Below are positions 57,107 through 64,000 of a stretch of 64,000 nt of DNA, in pieces (position 1 is the stretch's first letter; each line of letters begins with the position of its first letter). This DNA is from Odiellus spinosus. Taxonomy: Eukaryota > Arthropoda > Arachnida > Opiliones > Phalangiidae. The stretch is from NCBI GenBank assembly GCA_963920705.1, contig OY987229.1, positions 21,147,728 through 21,211,727 of the forward strand, read 5' to 3'. The notes under the pieces are model-generated. The model was given only the letters and a program-made list of their open reading frames with translations, did not search any database and was not told the DNA's origin. Position numbers and translations under genes: made by a program.

Positions 57107-57980
57107 TTTAAGGTTTTTTTTGTTAAAAAAAGCTTTACACGGGATATCGGACTTCCAGGAACATGCACTGGTCAACTCTGTAACTCAATTCCTTTTAGAA
57201 ATAGATTTCAGCGCTACATTGCGATTACGATGGGGATTCTCTTAACCTCGTAAACAAAACACACCCTTCATTTAATAAGATTAATGGATAATTGATGCCG
57301 GCCATGAATGCAAATGATCTAGGATTGTTTCGCGTAAATTACGTACTTTGCAAAACAATATTTTAATCATATTAGGCTCGTAATTACGTAACCAATCTCG
57401 GGAGAGTCGTTAAAACACGACTATAAAAATTAAGTTACACGCACGCGTATAGTAGGCCCTGTTCAATTAACGTGTTAAGTTATTACGTTAAAGCCCATAA
57501 CTTAAAAAAAAAAGCCAAAAAAGTCATCACCCCTGTCTGGCTCGAGTAATTTGGACTCCTCCTCCATATTTGGAGTCAGGAGAGAGAGACGGAATTTAGG
57601 CGGGCCACGCTTGGCTAAATTGTCTTCACCCTAACTTTAGAACTACTCCAAAGAGTGGGGCTTCCGATTTACACCAACTTCAGCCGCTAGTACCTTTGAC
57701 CCGGACCTAGATTTACTGATAGTATTACGCAACGGGGCGTTCTTTATTTCTACAGAATAATGAATAAAGAGAAAGACTTGATATAACGTACAGTTACTGA
57801 CCTTTAAGTTTTTTTCACATTTCATTCCTTAAGTTACTCGATCATTTTTAGTTCTTTGCACGGAAACACCCTAATTTTTCTTCGCGGAAATTAACGCCGA
57901 GCCATTTTAAATTCCTGAGAGACGACATTTGGTCTATCAACGAACGCACAATCCTTCGTACTACTCTAGATACCACATGG
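57107..57980. other. 5' flank of receptor gene, transposon-derived in part
   Basis: No gene is seen. 57470-57770 carries a copy, in the opposite orientation to 11700, of the dispersed element of 39528 (GTCATCACCCCTGTC, ACGGAATTTAGGCGGGCCAC, CTGATAGTATTACG). Confidence 0.5.
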
Positions 57981-59355
57981 CAGAAGCCGATGAAACCCTC
58001 CTTTGAAGTCTACTACTCTAATGTTCCATGTAGTGCGCCTCTCTGTATGGGTAAAATTCACAATTTTACGAGATCGGAGGGGTCCTACCATAGATATCGT
58101 ATATATAACTGGCTAGATACATTTCCCTGGGTTAGGCCCGAAGAGTAAAACGCGGAGGGGACAAATAGCAGACGACGGCTATTATCTGGGGAAAAATCTG
58201 AACAGCGCCATCTATATTAGATACCTGGAACCTCTAATTAAGTGCTTTTTCAAAAACCCGCGGGAATTTTTGTTTCTTTTGTAAAGAAACTATAAGAAAT
58301 AAAGCTCGGCTATTTTTGAAGCAAGTGTTTTTTTTTAATACAAAATGGTTAAAACCTGTTCGTTTTCACATTGCTGTAATAAGTCAACCACTAGAAAAGA
58401 AATATCTTTTCACATGTATGAACAAAACTACTCAAGAATTAAGTAAATTAATAACAAATATCATGCAAATTTATAGATTTCCCATATCCAACCCGGAATT
58501 ACATGCCAAATGGATTGAGGCTGTTGATTCAGCCACCCTTGGATTCAGACGACATAAGTTACAATAACAAAAATAGTTTCCCTCTCTTGATGGTGGATGG
58601 CGGTAAAGCAAATATTTTTTATTCCGCGGGTAATTCAAACTTTATTCTTCAACATTGAATCTATTTGAAAAGGATTACGCTTCCCTTGTCATGCAAAGTC
58701 AAAATATTCACCCATTTTGCTCGTCTTGTAGTCAGTTCTAGAACTTGTATCGTAATTGTAAGCAGAGTTAAACTGAAATTCCATTATAGAGAAGGCCAAG
58801 GGTTAGCGAACCAAATTATATTTATTGATTTAAATAATAAATATGTTATATTTACCTTTTAAAAATTGATGGATCATGTAAAAAACAACTTTTTTAACAC
58901 GTTTTGAGCCGATTTCATTCTCTTCTCATTTTCTGGCCGAAGCGGGAAAATTAAACTTCTCGCATTTTGAGCTTTCCATTTTCGGGTATAGATGGCGCTG
59001 ATCTGATTTTTCCCCAGCATTGTAGGTCTCCATAGCCGTAGTCTGCTATCTATACCTCCCGTATTTTCCCTCGATTTAATACGGTATCTAGCCAGTTATA
59101 TATACGATATCTATGGGTCCTACTTCATACCCCACTGTCTACGGAAAATTGGAAATTCTCTCTCTCCACAAACGACGACGTTTTTTTTTGACGAACTCCA
59201 AGGCTGCTAGCGATATTCGCTCGACGAACTCCCGCTCCGAAAATATCTACCGTTAGGAGGCGTACGAATCGCGCTTTTTGAAACTAACCCATACAGAGAG
59301 GGGTAGACAAGACCCGGGAGTAATAGACTTCAAAGGAGGGTTTCATCGGCTTCTG
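57981..59355 (-). mobile_element. 337-bp MITE family, copy 6, split by P-like insertion
   Basis: The outer ends carry perfect 7-bp duplications CACATGG (57974-57980 and 59356-59362). The MITE is interrupted after 58088 by a 1027-bp element; without it and one 8-bp duplication it would be about 340 bp. The insertion therefore postdates this MITE copy. Confidence 0.95.
58089..59115 (+). mobile_element. P-superfamily element with broken THAP domain
   Basis: 1027 bp with a perfect 32-bp terminal inverted repeat beginning CATAGATATCGTATATATAA, flanked by 8-bp duplications GGTCCTAC (58081-58088 and 59116-59123). Inverted homology continues inward about 145 bp with mismatches (GCAGACGACGGCT, GGGGAAAAATC, CAGCGCCATCTAT). 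Inside, 58345-58415 and 58477-58567 join across a 61-bp GT-AG intron to give a 53-codon product. It starts MVKTCSFSHC and continues to ISFHIFPISNPELHAKWIEA, the N-terminal half of a THAP DNA-binding domain as in P transposases. The frame then ends, so the second Cys/His pair and the whole catalytic domain are missing. It is a non-autonomous, internally deleted element. Confidence 0.85.
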
Positions 59356-60799
59356 CACATGGCGAAAGAAAAAAAAAAACTTAAATAAACATGTGAAGGA
59401 TTTACTTTTAATATTTCATTCATTGGCTGTTTCAAAAGACAATAGATATACACTTACATAATGCGACTGGTAAGATGATATGGCGAGGAAAAAACCGCGC
59501 GAACCCCATTTTTTTATTTTTATTTGTCAACGACAATTTTTTGGGGGTCGCGCACGAGTATTTTTGGTTTTATGTACTTTTTTTTTTTTTTCTTCAAATA
59601 CGAGTTAATACAAGAGTGAAATCAAATTCTACTATAGTTGGTTTCTTAGCGTTTTTTTTAAACTAATTACAATCATTTAATAGGAATGCCTAAGTCCCTA
59701 AACCGTGTAGGATCTGTACAAAACGTTTTTTTTCTCTCAATTATAGGAACGAAATTTGTTATCTTAACAAAATAAATTATTTTTTCATTTTTTTCCTTTT
59801 TGCACTAAAAATTATTTTCGCATTTTCGGTGACAAAAAACCCACTTTTTTTTTAAGCATCGGCGGGTATACCGCTTTTTTTTATCTAATCAATTTCCACA
59901 TATATATTTATCCTGTTCCATAACTCCCCAAAGATAAATTCTAAACTTTAACTTTGACAGCATTTGTTTTTTTTTATATATAACAACTCAAAACTATATC
60001 ACAAATGTTTAACCATTTCATTTCTTATTATTTCCCTTAATCTAATTTATTAGTTTATAATATTTAGCGTTCGTGGTTGATATAATTCAAAAAATCAATG
60101 TCTTATTCATGCCTTAATTAGCGCGTTAGGCCCAAAACCATTTCTTCCTATCATTTACAATAACGGCGAAATTTGCGCGTAGATATTATTACATTTGTTT
60201 ATATTTATAACCAGTTAACACTTAGGATAAATTCATTCGTACTATCATGTCACTATTTGTTTAATTTTCGTAGTAACAGAGATAAACCACATTTTTTTCT
60301 TTCAATTATTTTTTTTTTTTTGCTTAGTTTTTACATTTTAAGAATTTTACGGGAAATACGAATTTGTTGGATGAGTTATAAGGTTGAACAATAAACGACA
60401 TTCAGCCTCAATCTTCTATATTTTCTAACGCCCCCATTAATCTAAATTGGTCGATATAGTTTAAGATAAGATAGCGCGCTTAAAATTGAATTAAAAAAAT
60501 TTCCAATTTGGTTTCTGTTAATGAATTTCTTAATTAAAAGAGATATTAGCAGAAAAACCTTAAGTTAAGAAAACTTTGATAAAATTGAAATTAAAATTTA
60601 CCAGCTGATCAATAAGCAATCAAACTAACCTGAATCGATAGGAAAAGGCTTAAGCTCATTTTTCAAAATAAAAAAAGCCAAAATATTGATCATTATTAGT
60701 TTTAAAAATACTATTTTTTTTGAACTTAAAAGGTAATCAACTTGCTTCGGGAAGTTAACAAAAGGTGATAATCCACCCCTGCTGGTTGATGGATTAAGA
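59356..60799. other. Intergenic, poly-T rich
   Basis: Very AT-rich with many T runs and scattered short frames. No gene, RNA or inverted repeat is recognised. Confidence 0.5.
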
Positions 60800-61136
60800 C
60801 AGAAGCCGATGAAACCCTCCCTTGAAGTCTACTACTCTAATGTTCCATATAGCGCTCCTCTCTGTATGGGTAAAATTCCCAATTTTACGAGATCAGAGGG
60901 GTCCTATTTCATACCCCCCTGTCTACGCAAAATTGGAAATTCTCTCTCTTCACAAACGACGACTTTTTTTGACGAACTCCAAGGCGGCTAGAGATATTCG
61001 CTCGACGCACTCCCGCACCGAAAATATCCACCGTTAGGAGGCGTACGAATCGCGCTTTTTGAAACTAACCCATACAGAGAGGGGTAGACAAGACCCGGGA
61101 GTAATAGACTTCAAAGGAGGGTTTCATCGGCTTCTG
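60800..61136 (-). mobile_element. 337-bp MITE family, copy 7
   Basis: Perfect 7-bp target duplications ATTAAGA at 60793-60799 and 61137-61143. The termini are CAGAAGCCGATGAAACCCTC and the complement. Non-coding. Confidence 0.95.
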
Positions 61137-62023
61137 ATTAAGATAAAACCACAGACTATTAAATGAAGAATAAGAAAAGGAATGAAATTACACCTGAGTT
61201 AAGCGTGCGCTAAAGTACCTTATAAACTTTAAATTAAATAATTAAATTAAAAATATAGATGCAAGGGCAATTGTTTTTTCTCTAAGGTATTGCTTACTGT
61301 ATTTTACTAGGAAATATTTTGGGGGTGAGGTGTTTAATGATTTTGTAGCTTCAATTTTTTTAGGGTTAGAACGGACGATGAATGCGTTTTAGGCACCATG
61401 ATGAGATACGCGAAAACACACTGAATTTCTAATTGATTTGGTTATTTTTTTTCCTTTTTTTTTTGTTACAAAAAACAGCTTGATTCTAAAGGCTGATTGA
61501 AATATCGAACGAGAAGGTACCTAATACACAATTATAGATGTTTTCACGCGACCTAGTGCCTTTTGTTTACTGATTTTTAATAATATCATTGTGGTTTTCA
61601 AATTATAAATTATTTAGAGCTTGAACTTTAAATTTAAAATTCATCCGATATTAATTATTGAAGGAGATTTTGTCAAATTTTAATAGCTTTTTTCCCCCAA
61701 TTTAAAAAGAAACGTTTTGAAGAATCGTACGGTTTACAAGATTAACAGAAATTTTAGTTTCTAAAATATATATTATAATTTATTAATTTAAGTACTATTG
61801 GAAGTATCACTTAATTATAATTAAGTGATCTGGCTGGCAAAAATCGTGTTACCACAACCTTAATTTTTAATCAGCTTTCATTTCCGGCATTCTCACGCAA
61901 ATACTTCAGGTCTTAATTTAAAATTATGTATCGCGGATATTATTAACATTAAAACTAATTAATGTTTAATGAACCATAACAATAAATCTAACAATGTATT
62001 TTGGGTTAAAAAAAAAAGCTAGA
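61137..62023. other. Intergenic, no gene recognised
   Basis: AT-rich; nothing coding is seen. A short palindrome TCACTTAATTATAATTAAGTGA lies at about 61808-61829. Confidence 0.5.
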
Positions 62024-62511
62024 TTTAAAGGGAGAATAAAAGGTCAAACCAACCTATTTTTAATCGATTAAGAATGCTAAAATAATGAGAAAAACAATAA
62101 TATAACTCACCAAAAATATTTCGTTATTTTATAATCAATTTCCAAAGTTCCGAAACTTGCGGATGCTAAGCCTTGGCTGCCTAGCTCGGCGAACTAGGCG
62201 AGCACGAGCCGTATTTTTTTTTTTTTAATATTCCCGTCTGATCTAGTCGCCAATCACGAGCGAGTACGCGTATTTTTAAAATACGCGTACTCGCTCGTGA
62301 TTGGCGACAAGAACAGCCGTGAATATAAAAAATACGGGTCGTGCTCGCCTAGTTCACCGAGCTAGGCAGCCAAGGCTTAGCATCGGAACTTTGGAAATTG
62401 ATTATAAAATAAGAAAATATTTTTGGTGAGTTATATTATTGTTTTTCTCATTATTTTAGCATTCTTAATCGATTAAAAATATGTTGTTTCGGCCTTTCAT
62501 TCTACCTTTAA
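62024..62511. mobile_element. Fold-back transposable element
   Basis: Inverted repeats fill almost the whole 488 bp. The outer ends are TTTAAAGGGAGAAT and ATTCTACCTTTAA. The arms run through TTTTTAATCGATTAAGAATG, GATGCTAAGCCTTGGCTGCC and GTCGCCAATCACGAGC. The centre (62246-62308) is a perfect 31-bp inverted repeat around a single T. There is no coding capacity. The left and right termini also occur, separately, at 12588 and 33251 around the DNase II minisatellites. The target duplication is not clear. Confidence 0.85.
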
Positions 62512-64000
62512 GTAATTAGACGCTATTTAATTTATCAAATTTCCAATATTAAATATTTTTAGCAAATTGTGTGTAAGGTTTGTTTTATATAGAAAATTTT
62601 GAGGGTTCGCAATAGAGTGTGAAATTAACCAATCGGGATCTATTGTTTCTTGTTGTGTCGCGAATTCATTATAATATTAATATTACCAAGGCTTACTCGT
62701 GATTATTATAAATTAAAATTAATATTAAACAACCTTAAATATTAACTAAAATTTAACGTCTCGATCCCGATGATATTCACTCCATAATTACAATTTTTAT
62801 CAATCCATTTCCGCTCGGGTTAAAATTTTACCGAGATGATTAAAAATTATTTATAGCTTACGTTAATTTGAAGACCTAATCTAAATAGTACGTTAAATTT
62901 GGGGAGGGGACCACGCTTATCACAAGGCATATCTCGGGAAAGTGTATTACTATTTACTAGACAATCGCGCCTGAAAATTTCATAATATTTTTTATATATG
63001 AGGTTCATTTTTTTAAGTAATAATTGAATTTTTGTTTTTTTTTACAATATTCATTTACAAGTATTTTATGTATAGTAAATCAACCTTTGGCCTACAATTA
63101 GCACCTAAATTTTTATATTTTCCTTATCAATATAACGAAAGATAGCGTTATTTCAATTTAAAGCCTAAATAATAAATATAATTTCATGCCCAATATTATA
63201 GAGACGTATACAGTGACGCGTGGAGATGATCAAAAGCTAATATAATTATATATAGCTCATGATTTAACCTAGTATACAATGGCACTTTTGTTCAAATACT
63301 CTAAATATACTTACAACACTGATTTGTTTTGTTTCATAAGAACTTCACCACCAAAAAAAAAGTGGCTATTTAATTTCTCTTGTGTTTATTTTATGAGTTA
63401 TTTATCACCGATTATAGCTGGCAGTTGATTTTAAAGTCTATATATTTAAACCTTTTGTTAAATTTCTTTCCGTTTTCGCTTCTCGCTAATTTGTAATAAT
63501 TAGTTTTTTTTTTGCATAGTTCCACTAGAGGGCAGCTTATGCTTAAACAAGTTCAGTGCAGCGATTTGCAGAGAACGTACCGTATACTTTCATTTGCGCA
63601 TAAACGCCGTTGAACTGCGTAAGACGTATAACCAGTTTCAGACAAATTAAATTTCGATTTGAAATTTAAAATTAATATTTTAAATAGAATATCATGAAAA
63701 TTAGATACAACTGATAAGTTATTAAATTAAAAAGGGTGTTAAAATTTCTCTCGTGTCTTAGTTTAAATTAATTAAGCAACTTTCTTCAAAATCAATGACT
63801 TTGTTAATTAGTAAATCTGTAGTTTACTGAGGGAAAGCACTCCAAATTAATTTATAAAGTATGGAGGATAGCATCTGAAGTCATACTAAAATACAATCGG
63901 CCCATAACATTACACACTAACGCGTCTACTGAATACTAAAATTATTATTGGTTTTTTCGTGACCTTTCATTAACATTTCGTTTAATTAAAATTAACTGGT
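62512..64000. other. Intergenic, no gene recognised
   Basis: AT-rich, featureless apart from the CTCF-like motif at 63522-63536. Confidence 0.5.
63522..63536 (+). promoter_or_regulatory. CTCF-like binding motif
   Basis: CCACTAGAGGGCAGC matches the CTCF core consensus (CCASYAGRKGGCAS) at every core position. The match is direct; occupancy is inference, and the motif alone could occur by chance. Confidence 0.4.

Overview
The window is eukaryotic nuclear DNA from an invertebrate, most likely an arthropod and plausibly an insect. The DNA is AT-rich. Genes are split by GT-AG introns, many of only 60-75 bp, and AATAAA-type signals follow several of them. Mediator, GLE1, DNase II and MCFD2 homologues are present, and there are many short inverted-repeat transposons. 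The species cannot be named from the sequence.

Layout. 1-2077 is the 5' flank or upstream intron of a Ser-rich gene and holds a 31-bp palindrome-rich minisatellite. 2078-5815 (+) is the 3' part (seven exons, 987 codons) of that Ser-rich gene, which I could not identify. 5816-9900 is intergenic DNA with several MITE-like elements. 9930-33848 (-) is a complete seven-exon deoxyribonuclease II gene. It is not obvious because a 19.4-kb first intron (14320-33729) separates its signal-peptide exon from the rest. That intron is almost entirely tandem repeats: 16-mers, 24/25-mers, then 32-mers and 17-mers. The 32-mer/17-mer arrays reverse orientation at about 22598, giving a giant imperfect palindrome. 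The second intron holds another minisatellite. 35202-42628 (-) carries two tandem paralogous C2H2 zinc-finger genes. 43-49 kb is mostly transposon-derived or featureless. 49212-50034 (-) is MED20, divergent from the single-exon GLE1 gene at 50544-52688 (+). 53723-54791 (+) is an MCFD2-like EF-hand secretory protein. 55315-57106 (-) is a two-exon rhodopsin-like receptor. The rest to 64000 is non-coding DNA with transposons, including a P-like element carrying a broken THAP domain and a large fold-back element.

The conserved genes (mRNA export, Mediator, cargo receptor cofactor, lysosomal nuclease) are unrelated housekeeping functions and do not form a pathway. The unusual biology is structural. 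It comprises the mirror-image minisatellite inside the DNase II intron, whose transcript would fold into a very long hairpin; a young family of about 337-bp MITEs with 7-bp target duplications (seven copies in 64 kb); and a P-superfamily element nested in one of those MITEs. Very long open frames (up to 2056 codons) across 12.6-32.7 kb are by-products of stop-free tandem repeats and are not annotated as genes.
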